A stretch of DNA of 64,000 nt from Phylloscopus collybita (Eukaryota > Chordata > Aves > Passeriformes > Phylloscopidae): NCBI GenBank assembly GCA_027886175.1, contig JAJNNQ010000024.1, positions 29,119,001 through 29,183,000 of the forward strand, written 5' to 3'. This document shows positions 49,601 through 61,919 of this stretch, piece after piece. The position numbers and the translations under genes are program-made. A model generated the notes under the pieces. It worked only from the letters and a program-made list of their open reading frames with translations, was not told the DNA's origin and ran no database searches. Position 1 is the first letter of the stretch, and the number at the start of each line of letters is the position of its first letter.

Positions 49601-52600
49601 AAAGCATGGGACCCGATGAAGGACAAATCTGCCTCCAGACCCTCTTCATCTGAAGCATCTGCAGCAGAAACAAAGAAGGTATAAAATGTTTGGGCTGTGT
49701 ACAGGACAGCAATGCTGCTGATGAATTGGTACATTTCCCAGTGAAACAAGGTCATTATGCTACAGAGTAACACAAAACCCCCGGGGTACCACGATGTGGC
49801 TCTGATACCTCACCAGTACCACTGGCAGATCACAGCATGTGACTGAGAACCACTGCCTTAAAATGTTGGTTTGCCTGGAAACTAACTGGGAAATCCTATT
49901 CATCAACTCAAAACAAAGGATTTAGTCTCCCAAAAAAACAAGTTCTGGAGGGAGTGACTTCAGCTTTACAGTCATCCTACTTGAGCTTTACAGTCATCGT
50001 ACTTGTCAAAAAGGGGAAAATTAGCACACAGAGGCACAGATGCAGCTTTATTCAATTAGAAGCTGTACTGTAGAAAGGGCTCACTTCTTGTATCACTGAC
50101 ACTTCCTGAACAAATGCTGCAATGATCTGAGTGTAGCTATTTTTATAGCACTGTTTGCAAGACTGGTGGATGAAACAGAAGAGCACAGGCTCACTTGCTG
50201 GTGACAATACCAGCTCCACTGAATTGATGTCATTCAGGCACGTTGCTAAGACTTCTAGCACTGCCTCTCTGGGCAATCTGAACAGGAACTGAGTTTTCCC
50301 TTTTAGCATGACATGCTATAGTAGAAAAGGAACAAGAGTGCAGGATTCCACTATACTAATCAACTCTTACATATGCAAATCCAGTAATTTCACAAATTGT
50401 TAGCTAGTGGTTGAATACCTCACACTGGTCAGCCACGGCAGCAAATATTAAATATTCAGCCTTATACCAGCTGGCTATACAGAAGCAGAAAATTGAAATT
50501 AATTCCAAGTTATATGCTTTGGATGGTTTAAGGCTGTATAACTTGCACATTACTGCTGAATACGCAAGGCAGAATGTGCCTGCTGTGTCTCTTAATATAT
50601 TGTTTTGCTACATGTATCTCACCTCCACTCTGACATCTATCACTGAACTTTGATAGCCACCTCCAAACACTGATCTCTGGGTTCCTCTAGTTATTTTATA
50701 TCTTTTAGGGAGTTTCTGCTAGTTTTCATTGCCCATCTACTAGCTGGATGCACTGTATCCCTGCTGTATCAATAGAATCTATCTATCTGATAATCTAAAT
50801 AGACAACATTTGCTAATACATAAACAACACTTTGCTCATACACAAGATAGGCCATTAACCATGATACCTTCTTCAATTAGGGGCTGCACAAGATTCTTCA
50901 AAAACACCTTCAAAGATCCTAATCACTTTGGGAAAAAAAATTACAAAGGGAACGAACTACCAACCTCTTCCACCAAGAAAGGAAAAGCCAGAACAGCTCT
51001 ACTCCAAGTTACTGCTGGGGAACACAAGAAGCCAATGAGGCAGCTTGAGAACTGGAATAATTATAACCTGACTTAGGTGAATTGAGGTCAGAAAACATCT
51101 CTCTCCTTCCTCTTCTGTTTTTCCCACTGCCTTTCTCACAGAGAGATCCTTATTCCAAAGTCCAGTTCCAAACTCACCATCTGGAACGCCTGGCTTTTCA
51201 GTAATCCTGATCTGCCGCTCTGGTACCACCGGCTCCCCTTCCGCATTGCCAATATCTGCAGGGAGGTAAGGCAAGGACTGGGCCTCTTCTTCCAACGACC
51301 TCGGAAAATACAGAGGCAGCAACTTCTGGTAGGTGGCCTATGAACAAGAAAAACACGTGAAGGGTCTGGCACGCCTCCGTGCTCTTCGCTTAAACAGCGT
51401 CTGCCTTTGCAGCAGGGAACTTCTCAGCAGTTTAGAGGCAAAGCACTGCCTCCCTCAGTGGTTACTTTGGGCTGTGAGCTGGGAATACTTCATCAAGTAA
51501 CCTTGATAAAGGTTAACTTCTTGGGATTTTCTGCCACACTGGCAAATGACTTTGAGAGGACTTTGCTAAAACCTGAATGAACTCGGGTAGATTGCAGACA
51601 CTTTAGCTTTGTAACAAAGTTAAAATACACAGGGACAACAGATTTTAAGTACATGTTGTTTATGTTAAAATGCACCACTGCACAGATTTTAGTGATCTGC
51701 CTAGGGAAAAAAAGAAAAAGCACCAACCCAACAAGAAAATCCCTCCCCAGATGAAGGAATATAGTGAAAATCTCTACAGAATATATTACCTGGGTCCTCT
51801 CCAACTGATTATCAGTTTTATGACCCCCCCAAAAATCAGTTATTTTCCTTATCCATATGCCACTGAACCTGAACACAGTGTGGGTGTTCTGCACAGGTAC
51901 AAATTTGATGTACAAGGAAAGTCAATATTCAAACTGCCTGCATCTCTCAGAACACAGATCACTAAATGTCAAGTTTGCTACTCCAGCAAGCAAGCAGGGT
52001 TTCAGATTTTTGTAGGTGATCTGTAGGGATGCTGAACTGGCCTTCTTCAGGCACATCCTTGTGTACGGAGGAAACTTTGTGTGAGGAATTTCCCTTCTGG
52101 CTAACAGAGAGCATCCAGCACAACTGCATGCTATCACCTCCCCTATTGCTCCTGTCCACAGCTCAGCAACACCAAAGCCAGAAGCAAAAAGATCCTCAAA
52201 GTGTCCATAGTGACTGCTAAGAGCATGAACAGTTCTGGAAAAGAGGCTACGCTAAGAAGGAGACAGAAGGATGCTGCAAGACCAAAAGTCTATGTGATCT
52301 GAAGGGGAAATCCAAATCCAGCTTTACTGCTGCAGAGAAGATCAATCATGCCCAGGAATTTTGGTGGAATGAATGCCAAGAAGATACCTCTTCAAGCTCA
52401 GAAACAGCAAACACCACCTTCTCCAGAGTCTCTCCATGAACCTCCAGAAACCTCCTAACTGTGCCTGCAAGGAAGCAGATTAAATGTAGTTAGCAAAACA
52501 GAAGGAGGAATCTACACACACAGCTTCAAGTGAAGAACTCAGAGTGCAGAAGAGAGATACATCTCTCCTCATATTAAATAGCTCCACAGGCTGCATGCAA

Positions 52601-55600
52601 GTGTGGATTAAGTGGTGATTTAACACACCAAATGGGTTGCTGGGCATATTGGAAGTTCTGTCTCCACTCTCTCCTGATGCTGACTTTAGAGAGAGAGACA
52701 CATAGGGAATAAATATCTCTGATTTTAGCTTACTAGGCATTCCTTAGACTGTGAAATGTGATTCAGTGGCCCAGAAAAATCCAGCCAAATCCTTCCTTTA
52801 GAGAATCCTGTGCAAACTGCTAAAACCAGACATTCTTAGAACAAATCACTGTGCCCTAAGTTATTAGCAAAGCAATATAAGAAAGCTACAGCAGAAGCTG
52901 GTTCAAGGCAGGCTCAGCAACACAAAATCTCTGGGGTCAGCTGTGCCGAAGAGGCTTACAAAAAATTTATTTGTACATCATGAAAGAAAGTGTCCAAACA
53001 AACTGGTTGGTATGGGAGTATTTTATCAAGCAGCACACAGACCTACAGAGAAACAGAAGACAGCAAAAAAAGAAGTTATCTATAGAAAATACTTCTGTGG
53101 GAGTTCAAGAAACAGCAGAGGGGAAAAAGGAGCTATTTTCAAATACTTCCTGTGTACTACTGCACACAAATTGTAATTGTGTTGACCTGTGATATTACTT
53201 TACACAACGAATGCAGTTGTGCAGTTCACAGCAAACAGTTCTGAAAGTATGTGAACACGTGAAAAAGCCAAAGGAGATGGGGGAAAGTAGGAACCAGTAT
53301 ATAAATATATATATATACAAGAGTATATAATATTCTTGTTTGAGCATTTTTCTATACTTTATTTTCAGCCTAGGATGCTTTCTGATTTGTTTTCAGTGGT
53401 CTTAATTTTTTTTAATATAGTTTCCTCTTGAGCACAAGGAAATTTGAAAATTTTTAGCAATGCTTTTTAGTAAGAATTTCCATAAAACAAATAACAATCA
53501 TAAGAACCATTTCCCCTTGTTTGTTCTAAACTGGCATGTTTTGATGGTTCTTATTTTGGGAGACAATGAACAGCTGATTCCTTTTCACCATTTCCATGCC
53601 ACTCATGAGTTTACAGACATCTATCACACTCCCCTCAAGTCTGGTATACTCCAGTCTGAAAAAGTCTTGAGCTCATTTTGCTATTTCTTGCCCTTTTCTA
53701 TTCTTGTTGACCTCCTCAACTTCTCTGTCTACTATATTCTTTTTGAATGTGTAGCTTTAAAGGGGGAACAAAGCACTGATTTATTGCATAACACTCTTAA
53801 TTTTGTTGTGTCTTACTCAGCTTGCTGTTTTGAGCTCCTCTGAGCTGTTGTTTTCATGGAACTATTATCATCTCAATGTTTTGCTGCCTATAATCAGCCC
53901 ATCACTTGCACGCAAAGGCAGAAGCCTGTAGGAGTGGGTCAGTGGGGGAAGGATATCACTTTATGTTTGGATGTACTGATGGCACTAAAACAGCAGATGA
54001 AATTCACTGTTGCTCGAGTCTGCCTACAAGTGTTCAACAATAAGGCTTCATCTTGGCTATTCTGAACAAATTTCTATTACCAGCAAACTCTCTCTGTCTT
54101 TCAGCATCTTTTCCAGGTTATAAATTAATACACTGAAGAATGCAAGTTCCAGCACAGATTCCTATGGATCTTGACTGATGAGATCCCAGGGATCTTTACT
54201 GAGGGAAAGGATAATTTGTTTTTATCTTCCATTTTCTGATCAACCATGGAATGCTTTGCCTTTTTACAGGCTCTAATGAACCACAGACCCCTAAAAAAAA
54301 GATTTCCCCATTTCAAGAGTAATCTGACAGAGGTAAGTGACCTGCTGAGTGCTGCCATCCACTTTATGCTGTTTTCCAACACACTTACGCAGGGCTATGT
54401 GGGTTGCATCCTCCAAGGGGTAGCATCTCTTCAGAGTGTTAATGACACAAAATCCTACGGAGCACATTGCCTGTTCCCTGGAATCCAGAAAAAGAGAAAC
54501 AAATGAAGAGACAGCCAGGTGCAAACAGCTGTCTGTCAGGACAGTAGGGAGCACCATTAATTTCTTCTCTGGCTCTTAGCAGCAGCAATCCTCTTTCGGG
54601 CTGCTGCAGGAGGCTTCTTCCCTGGCAAGATGCACACACCCTCATTAAGTAGAGAAGGAGAGAACCATTAATTATTCCCCACTGCTTCCTCTGGTGCTTG
54701 TTCTCAGATTTATCCTCCTACCTCAGCTATATTGTTCCTACCATTCCTCATATCCTGAATTAAGTTCTTTCCTCAAACTCCCTGCAACCCTTGCTCAAAA
54801 TACTTTTGTTCCTGTTTAGGACTGACAGTAAGGAGAAGGAGGGAAAAGAAGGTGCTCTTCAAATGCATACATACTCCTGTTTTCTTCACCTGACCAATGA
54901 TACTGTTTTGTTAGAGGTCTGGACACAGGCCAAGGTGGCTTACTCCATCTTAGGTATGATTAGACAGCCATCAGAATGGAGTGACACATACTTCAAGACC
55001 AGTAAGACGCTTCCAGCACCGAGCCACCTTTTCAGAAGAGTAAAGCAGACCTGTTGCCAAATCAAAGGACTTTGAGCAAGCTCAGAGATGGCAGAAAATT
55101 TCACAAACATCAAAAGTTACTCTAGAAAACAGATTGACTGAGAGACATTCAGTACACAGAAGTATAAGAATTTTAAAATAGTTTTTAACAAGTTTCAGTC
55201 CAGGTCTGAATTTGCTTGTAACTTCTGAGGCAGAACAAAATTGGCACATGCTAAAAACCACAGCTGTAATCTTGAGTATGAAACAGTTACAATTGCACTG
55301 TAACATAAAGTCCAACTTTGGAAGAATTGATCTTCCCAACCCTAAAAATTTGTTAGGTATGCTTTCTGACATTGGTCTTGCTCAGATGTATTTTGTGTCT
55401 GCTACCACTACAACAGTTGTCACAGGAGAAGAACAGGACACAGAAAAATAGGAAGAAAAACTCCTGTTAGTTAAGAGGAAGTAGAAAATACACAGATGAA
55501 AGGGGAAAACCTACAAACCTAGCTACTGCAACTGCAGATTTAGAAGTAACCTTATACCCTGACTCAGAATTTTAGCTGTCTGTCGTACAAGGGCAGAGAA

Positions 55601-58600
55601 GCCAAACACATGAACTGACACAGCAGTCAGATCTGCCTGTGGCTGTGTCCATACGGCTGCAGACACACATGAAGTTGCTGCTGGAGCAAGCTCATTTAAC
55701 ACTTGTTGCAGCACAGAACCCAAAGCAATTATTAATGTCTCTCCTTTGAGGAAGTGAATGCTGTGCAGCTCTAGCTACCCTGTTTCACTGCTTGAACAAG
55801 CCCAGATCTCTCTGTGCATTTCATCTACGCCAGAGCAGAGACAACCAAAGTCATGAAGCGCACCATGAAGCCGCTCCTGTTCTTACGTCCTTAACCAGAG
55901 CCAGCACACACAAGAAGACATTCACAGAGGTGAAATCTCTGTGCAGAGCCGAGCTCCCAGGTGTCACCCCCTGTGTGAGGTGAGCTGAGCTGTGCTTACT
56001 TGGCGAGCTGCAGCACGTTGCGGTAGCAGCTGTACAGGGAGCTCTCGGCTGCCGTGCGGTACCGGCTCTTGTACTTGGGGCCCACCGTGTGAATGATGAA
56101 ACGCGCAGCCAGGTTAAAGCCTTTCGTCAGCTTGGCCTCGCCTGTCCTGCAGCCTGGGACAAAAGAAGCACGAGGGTAAGTCTGCGTGTCATGGTGAGAA
56201 AAACAGAAGCATTCAAGCCCTTGTCTTCCTCCAGTCAGACAACTCCACTTCATACGCAGAAGTCGGTGCTTTAGACATCAAATATCAAGGGTAGCATCCC
56301 ATCTCATATGAGCTGCTTTAGCACCTAGTCAGGCTGAGGAGGTGAGCACTGCGCTCATTCCTCTCAATTTTAAAACTATGCATGTAAGGACTAACCAGAT
56401 ATTGCTGCAATTTCTGTCTTAATTACAGTGCTTAACTATGCTACTTAGAGCAAAGGAAGAAATGATTTAATCATGTGCAGACAACAGATGCACAAGTATA
56501 TATATATATAATATATATAAGGTATATAATATATGTAATATATTATATACATAATATATATAATATACTATATATACACACACTATATATAATATATAAT
56601 ATAATATATATATATATATATATAATAATAATATATAACATATATTTTATATATGCACCATACAGCTAGCAATAAAAAGTCCTTCTGAATTTAACAACTT
56701 GGTTTGGGGAGACTGCTTTTCGGATAAAAATGACTACAAGTCTCCTTAATCAAACAAACCAGTCGTTGGCAAAGCTATTAAAACTGAATAGATAATACAC
56801 TTGTTTAATTTATGCTCCCAGAGTCAGGTAGCTTGCTTTGTTTTGCAAGTTTCTTCATGTCCACAAGGCAGATATTATCCTCATGCAGCTCATACTCTCT
56901 GGACAGACTAGTTGTCTGGTCTCAAGGAAAGGAAGTTCAACAATACATTTAATTGCTCCATTCACAGCACCCTCCAGTTACATACTCTAAGAACAGATTC
57001 TGTGTTTGAAGTCTGTTTTTCCTTCAGCACATGGAAGAAAAGTCTACTAAACTTCACCTTCTTCACCTAAATCTAGTCCACTCCAGGTCTGGACAGCTAA
57101 AGAAGTACTTCTAGTCTCTCTCTTTTCCTACCCTCAAACACAAATATTTTCCAACCTTCTTCCTTCTGCTTGCACAGCTGCACTTCAGCTTTCTGATCTG
57201 ACAGAAAACCAGTATTTTGATTGGATTAGCTTTCAGCCTCATCTTATAAGTTGCTGGTGCCCACAACAGAGAATGAGACAGGAAGAAGCAGCTGCAGCCA
57301 CCCTTCAGGCATCAGTGCTGAGGGAGCTTGGCTTAAGCTGCCCACTGAACAGGGATGTTCATCTCTCCCACTCCACTCTTTCTTTGTAGTGCTCAGGCAA
57401 GCTAGAAACATGCATGAAAGCATATTTTATGGGAAGAGACACTCCAGGTTGAGAATCTTCCTACCCAAAACTTCAAGCATATCTTTTTAATGGCAACATC
57501 AAGATGCCTTGAAGCTAGCATCTTCCAAAGTTTTTGATCCAACAAATCACATCATTAGCTTCTATAGTAGATCTCCACTGTGCTGCTTCTGGATTAATCT
57601 GAAGGAAGAAACACCATACTAAAACTAAGCACTCTTCTGAATTCCTGCAAAGCCTCTAAGACAGCTCAAGAGAGTGATTAAATAAGCACAATATGGAAAA
57701 AGTACAGCCAAACCCAAAACAAGTATCAAGTTACTTTTCTTCCTTTGCAGTCCCCACGCTTCACCAACAGCAAAGAACAAGCAAAGGCCTTGTAGGAAAA
57801 ACTTGTGAAAAAAAATGAAGCAAGTTTGATTGAGGTATAGTTGTGAATTCAGTAGGGGAACCAATAAATTCAGGGAAGCAGACGTAGCACTGGTAATCTT
57901 TAACTATACTCAGATCATACTTCATACTTCCCAATGCATTCTATCTGGAGATGCCTATATAACTTATAAAACTAAACTGAGCAATAGGTATTACACTTAT
58001 TTTTATGAAACAAGGTGAGGGGAGCTGCACAAGTCAAGGTCTGCGGCAAAACTGGGAACAAAGTCAAGATCCTATCTCTATCTGATAAGATTTTAGCTAT
58101 CAGAATAGCTTTTCTCCAAGTTTAAAATGGCAAGTCTGAATCCTCTACATCATATACGTGGGCAGAGAAAAAGCATCACCAGAGCTGGAAGACAACGTTC
58201 TATCAGTAGCACCTCATCAGCAAGCCTGCCCCTTGCAGTAGTATTTCTGCATGAATCCAAGCTGATGCTGCTCCCAGGAACATACAAGTTAGCTGAACCT
58301 TAAAGAAGGCACAGGCCTTCAAAGGGTCAGCATGTCACATGCTTTCAGATCATAATTTTTCTTGGAATCTATGAAATATGAATATATACAAAGCAGCAGG
58401 AATAAAGAAGGGGAGACCTAACTGAAAATGCATTTTATGGCTTCAGAACATAGACAATGCGTCTTCACTTTTTCAGCACAAACATTATCCAATGAAAAAA
58501 TGTCAAGGCTAAATGGGAAAGAGGGCAAAAAGGAAGCAGAGGTAACAAATGAATCCTAAACTGATTTCTTAACTAAGCTCTCCATCCACTTCTGCTACTG

Positions 58601-61600
58601 TGACAAATACACTACGGGTGCTCAAATGCCAAATCTGTGACCCAGCCTCTCTTTCCTCCCCCACACAACATGTCAGTAGGGTGTCACAGAAGAACTGATT
58701 TCCATAGAGCTCTTGGCACAAGATTAAAGGAGAAGTGTCTTCACAGGGAGTTGTGAACCTGCAGAATGCATTACAGGGAGAAGACATAAGTGTTTTCACT
58801 GTGGTAGAAGATGCAAAATTATGCATCAGCAGGGTAAAAGGGAATTTAAAAAGCTGAGCACAACAACTCCCTACAGAGCTGATAGATCTTGGCCTTTAGG
58901 ACTCCTTGAAACACAGTCCCTTTCTTCCCACCTCTCAGTACACTCAAGAATTCCAAGAGTATTTTACAAGAGTTCTGGCATATATAGTGGGGTCCTAACT
59001 ATTCTAGAGATACCTATGGTATTTTAATTTCCACCCACAGCACACAGTGAATTTCTGCTCTGTTATAAAATGGTTACTCTTCCTCCTGTTTTATTTCCAG
59101 GTTACTCAAAAAAAGCAAGCTGAATCAGCAAAGGACGATTTTATAGAAACAGGATTTCTATTCAATTGTAATTTAAGCTACTGAGAGTTTATATTAGAAA
59201 TATGGCTCTTCTATATCCATTTTGTTACTATGTAAGGAGACTAAGCTGTTATCCAGAGTGAGCAGTACCACACAGAGACCTCAAAATTCAGTCCAGTACT
59301 GTAGCTCCTAGAGATGTGAATTTTTATCTGTAAACCGTGTTAAACTTGTGTATGACCTTGGATGACTATAAACTCTTGTTCGTCACACACAAAATAAGGA
59401 AACTCTTATTCCCAGTGCCTGTTAGATGAAAAAATAAAAAGCTGAGTATTCATCACCCATTATCAGCAATAAACTTTGTTAATAAAGGCTCTAGGCAAAA
59501 CTCATCCACTTCCAGAATAGCCTTGCATTAGGGCTGCTCTTGCAGCTTTCCAATAAAGCCATTTGTTGTACACAAGAGACAAATGAACCAACCAACTTAA
59601 GAAATCACAAAGACTTTATTTAGACATTCAGTGTTTTATCAATCCATCTATTATTATCATATCCCTCTGAAAGACTGTGTGTATATTAATATCCTGAAAG
59701 AGGATACATAAAGTACCTGACAGAATCCACTTAATTTCTTCAATAGTGAACTTCAGTTTCTGTCTTTCATAACGTATACACACTGAGCAGGATAAAATCT
59801 CAAGACGTACAACACTAGTCCCTTGAGCAAAGCTCTGATAAGCTAACTGCTCAAAGTGGCTTCAGATAGCAATGGGAATTATTGTATCACAAAGTAAGGG
59901 CTCATCAACTCAAATATCTGCCACAGACTTTCCATTATCTGTAATGTGAACAGACTAGATTGGCAGGTGTTTCCCCCATTTTTTTCACGTCAACACCAGC
60001 TGTTGGGCGCTGGGGGAAGCTCTGCCTTTTTCATTTGCACCACAATCCTGATGCTTTGTACTTTGCAAGGACAGGAGATTTCAGTAAGATAAAAATGTTT
60101 CTGGCTACTTACCTTTGAGCTTCTGGAGCTCATCCTTCAGGTCAGGCCCAGCATGCATGAATATACTTTCAGATACTGGGTTCTTATCCGTGAGAGTCTC
60201 ATTGCTGGTGTTCACGATGGCTGTGCAGTTCAGTAGCGCGACATCTCCTTTCCTGAGGAAACAGTTTATTGCAGCCTGAATGTACAGCTGAGCAGGATAT
60301 TCTCAAATCAGTGCTGACAAGCAAGGAAATGCCAAGTTACAGGAAAAGCATTAACAGGACTCCAGTGCCCACACAGCGCAGCGTACCCTGACATGCTCAC
60401 CAAGCCGAATCGTGTTTCACCTCTACCTGATGGAGACAGACTGCATGCAAAGCGTCAGCTCCTGAAAGAGTCCCAGCCTCAGCAGTAACTTAGGAATGTT
60501 TGTGGAAAAGGCAGTGTTGTAGCTGTATGTAGGGCAGCTCAGGCAGCAAACACACAAAGCAGCTTGTTAAACTAATGGAGTATAACATTTCCAAAAACCC
60601 ACGTATTTTCTCTTGGGGACAAGAGGACAGTCCTTGTGTTGTATTACTTTCGAAACTTAAACTATTTTTTCAATGTGCTTCTTTATTTTTGCAGACAGAC
60701 TATCCAGGGCACCTTACAGCTGCTGTTCCTCAGACCACTGTGAGTCTAGACTGATGCTGCAGCTGGACAAGTTTTCTTCTCTTTTGTTCCAAAATTGTGA
60801 ACCCTCAAGTTGATCATGTTCATTCTGCTGCCCAAAGATCAGACATGCAGAAGACAAACACGGCACAAAGATGCATAAGAGACAATGAAGTAGCAGAACT
60901 TTGACCTGCTTTTTGTCACAGCAGCAGCCATGGGGGATTTGGGATCAAAGAGCATAGGAAGGGAAATAAAGATTCCCATGCACAGGCAGAAACTAAACTA
61001 ACAGCTGAAATTGCACATATTTGCCCAAGCCATAAGAGATGTTTAACCTTTTACTCCTCTTTCTTTACTCTTTGTTTTACTTCTCTTTTTCTTTACTTAA
61101 TTGATTTCAGGAAAACCATGAACAGTCCCACTAATGCCTGAATCTGCATCCCTGAGAAATCCTTCTCCCTTCACACTGATTAAGTTAAGAGTTATTCATC
61201 TAAAGTATCTGAGTTACATTGGTGGAGTAAGTATAGCACGCTATACTGTATCAATAGATTTTGGAAGAAAGTCATGGAGACAAAATACAGAAGGGAGGAA
61301 GGAGGGGCAGAAAGAGCCAAAAGCAAGTCACAAGAACCACAGGAAAGAAATACTGATTTAAAACAGAAAAGTGAAAGCAGAATAACACCAGCAAATACAG
61401 AAAAAAGCTAGTAGACAGCAAACTTATTTTTTAAAAAATAAAAACCTCATATCCAAGTGCCCAACTAGGTCTTGATACTAAGCATATAGTATCTCAGTAG
61501 GAAGTACAGATCCTGTCTGCTGCATGAAGGACTGCCTATGAGCACAACCTATGGATGAGCAAAATCCTAGACTTTCAAAGTTACAGTGAACAAAAAGATT

Positions 61601-61919
61601 ATTTTCTTCCCATATCTGTAATGTTTGAGTCAAGAAAAGAGGATTTAGAAGCTTTATTCTACAGCAGTGATCATTACATGAAGATATGGATCCTGCAGTA
61701 AATAGAAGTGATGACTGACACGCGAGAACCACATTGAACTTACCATAAGATTATTTTTTCATTGATCTCTTTCCTGTATGGAAAAGGTGATCTAACATCA
61801 ACTTGAGCCTTTTCAACAGGACTTTGGTGACAATCCAGTTGCTTAGCCTCATAGGCATCACTCCAGCCTGGCAGACTGTCAACATCCACAAACTGGGAAG
61901 GAGCACCCAAGGGATCCAT
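40564..61919 (-). CDS. GDAP2: GDAP2, macro and CRAL-TRIO domain protein (whole spliced CDS span)
   Basis: Thirteen coding exons join with unbroken phase to 1488 nt, or 495 residues plus stop (human 497 as I recall). From the start, exons are at 61919-61744, 60252-60113, 56153-56000, 54477-54389, 52464-52388, 51337-51178, 49658-49508, 48602-48526, 47872-47796, 47220-47081, 46467-46413, 41687-41544 and 40611-40564. All introns are GT-AG. The start is the first ATG in the second exon (MDPLGAPSQFVDVD). A macro domain spans about residues 55-215 (TAIVNTSNE 69-77, CRTGEAKLTKGF 107-118, FIIHTVGPKY, CYPLEDATHIALR). A CRAL-TRIO/Sec14-like domain spans about 320-480. GDAP2 is named for induction during ganglioside-driven neuronal differentiation, and human loss causes a recessive spinocerebellar ataxia (SCAR27). 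Its biochemical role is not well established. One oddity is Cys175 where I recall Gly in human. Confidence 0.96.
41544..41687 (-). CDS. GDAP2: GDAP2 coding exon 12
   Basis: 144 nt, 48 whole codons, acceptor TTTATTTTCAG, donor CCAGG|GTAAGT. It encodes VSAWFFTTFTVSGLKDKIHY then VESLQQLFTAIPPEQIDLPP and FVLEYDAR. Failure to splice here would add VSDCLWPP and a stop. Confidence 0.95.
41688..46412 (-). other. GDAP2: GDAP2 intron between coding exons 11 and 12
   Basis: A 4.7-kb intron. Apart from the CR1 end at 42484-42580 it holds no recognised element. The ORFs in it (for example 44848-45216) look random. Confidence 0.7.
42484..42580 (+). mobile_element. CR1 LINE 3'-end remnant
   Basis: This reads CCTGAGCAACCACCTCCTGC, then CAGATGACCTCCAGAGTCC, TTTTCAACCCTCACCATTCT and GTCACTCTGT, which is the sense 3' end of a CR1 with a degenerate tail. 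It lies in GDAP2 intron 12, antisense to the gene. Confidence 0.82.
46413..46467 (-). CDS. GDAP2: GDAP2 coding exon 11
   Basis: A 55-nt exon with acceptor TCTATACCAG and donor AAAG|GTAAGG. It encodes YKRNLKALYFVHPTFRSK, the 'VHP' core typical of CRAL-TRIO proteins. It is too small to be seen as an ORF. Confidence 0.94.
47081..47220 (-). CDS. GDAP2: GDAP2 coding exon 10
   Basis: 140 nt, acceptor TTCTGCCTCAG, donor GCCAA|GTGAGT. It encodes ALLYFIHVMDHIAVKEYVLV then YFHTLTNDYNQLDSNFLKKL and YDVVDA. Confidence 0.95.
47796..47872 (-). CDS. GDAP2: GDAP2 coding exon 9
   Basis: 77 nt, acceptor TTTTATAG, donor AAAAG|GTAAGG. It encodes VDNCGRTVMVVVGRNIPVTL then IDMEK, the first strands of the Sec14-like fold. 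Confidence 0.95.
48526..48602 (-). CDS. GDAP2: GDAP2 coding exon 8
   Basis: 77 nt, acceptor GACTTTCTAG, donor ACAG|GTAAGT. It encodes YNRWLCQARAEDLSDIASLK then ALYQT. Entry phase 2, exit phase 1. Confidence 0.95.
49508..49658 (-). CDS. GDAP2: GDAP2 coding exon 7
   Basis: 151 nt, acceptor TTCTGCTGCAG, donor AGGAA|GTGAGA. It encodes an acidic linker (DASDEEGLEADL) and the conserved SFIGSHAFARMEGDVDKQRR then LILQGQLSEAALQKQHQR, leading into the CRAL-TRIO part. Confidence 0.96.
49962..50005. repeat. 22-bp tandem duplication in GDAP2 intron
   Basis: Two adjacent copies of AGCTTTACAGTCATCSTACT plus TG, differing at one base (C versus G). Confidence 0.85.
51178..51337 (-). CDS. GDAP2: GDAP2 coding exon 6
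   Basis: 160 nt, acceptor TTGTTCATAG, donor GATG|GTGAGT. It encodes ATYQKLLPLYFPRSLEEE then the linker with PYLPADIGNAEGEPVVPERQ. Entry phase 0, exit phase 1. Confidence 0.96.
52388..52464 (-). CDS. GDAP2: GDAP2 coding exon 5
   Basis: 77 nt, acceptor CCTTGCAG, donor GAAGAG|GTATCT (a weaker donor than the others). It encodes TVRRFLEVHGETLEKVVFAV then SELEE, the end of the macro domain. Confidence 0.94.
53570..53760 (-). repeat. old, diverged CR1-like LINE fragment
   Basis: The plus strand shows a degraded antisense pattern: TGAGTTTACAGACATCTATC, then ACACTCCCCTCAAGTCTGG, CTCCAGTCTGAAAAAGTCTT and a TGCCCTTTTCTATTCTTGTT block. The word order matches ancient CR1 copies in birds and reptiles. 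It lies in a GDAP2 intron. The boundaries and family are uncertain. Confidence 0.55.
54105..54175 (-). repeat. possible second old LINE fragment
   Basis: The stretch TTTTCCAGGTTATAAATTAA then CACTGAAGAATGCAAGTTCC and AGCACAGATTCCTATGGATC is reminiscent of the antisense LINE phrase around 'cccagcacagacccctgggg'. It is very diverged and may belong with the fragment at 53570. Confidence 0.3.
54389..54477 (-). CDS. GDAP2: GDAP2 coding exon 4
   Basis: 89 nt, acceptor GGATTCCAG, donor CTGC|GTAAGT. It encodes EQAMCSVGFCVINTLKRCYP then LEDATHIAL, the second ligand-loop region of the macro domain. The Cys of RCYP (codon 54423-54425, TGC) stands where I recall Gly in human GDAP2. Confidence 0.95.
56000..56153 (-). 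CDS. GDAP2: GDAP2 coding exon 3
   Basis: 154 nt, acceptor TGTCCCAG, donor GCCAA|GTAAGC. It encodes the central macro fold, including CRTGEAKLTKGFNLAARF, IIHTVGPKYKSRYRTAAESS and LYSCYRNVLQLAK. It is one of the most conserved exons and nearly identical to human from memory. Confidence 0.96.
56497..56655. repeat. AT-rich microsatellite, (TA)n
   Basis: About 160 bp of almost pure TATA/AATA sequence in the intron between GDAP2 coding exons 2 and 3. It gives an Ile/Tyr-rich spurious ORF. Confidence 0.95.
56656..60112 (-). other. GDAP2: GDAP2 intron between coding exons 2 and 3 (distal part)
   Basis: AT-rich intronic DNA with no further recognised element. The whole intron runs 56154-60112. Confidence 0.65.
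60113..60252 (-). CDS. GDAP2: GDAP2 coding exon 2
   Basis: 140 nt, acceptor CCTCAG, donor AAAG|GTAAGT. It encodes the start of the macro domain (KGDVALLNCTAIVNTSNETL, then TDKNPVSESIFMHAGPDLKD). Entry phase 2, exit phase 1. It has no ORF of its own long enough to be noticed. Confidence 0.95.
61744..61919 (-). CDS. GDAP2: GDAP2 coding exon 1 (exon 2 of gene)
   Basis: Residues 1-58 plus two bases of Trp59. The exon begins at about 61990 after a pyrimidine-rich acceptor (TTTCCCTTTAAAG), so it carries about 71 nt of 5' UTR. The open frame upstream has only a TTG, and the first ATG is at 61919. The donor TATG|GTAAGT is at 61743. The start context TTCCATGG is moderate. Confidence 0.95.
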
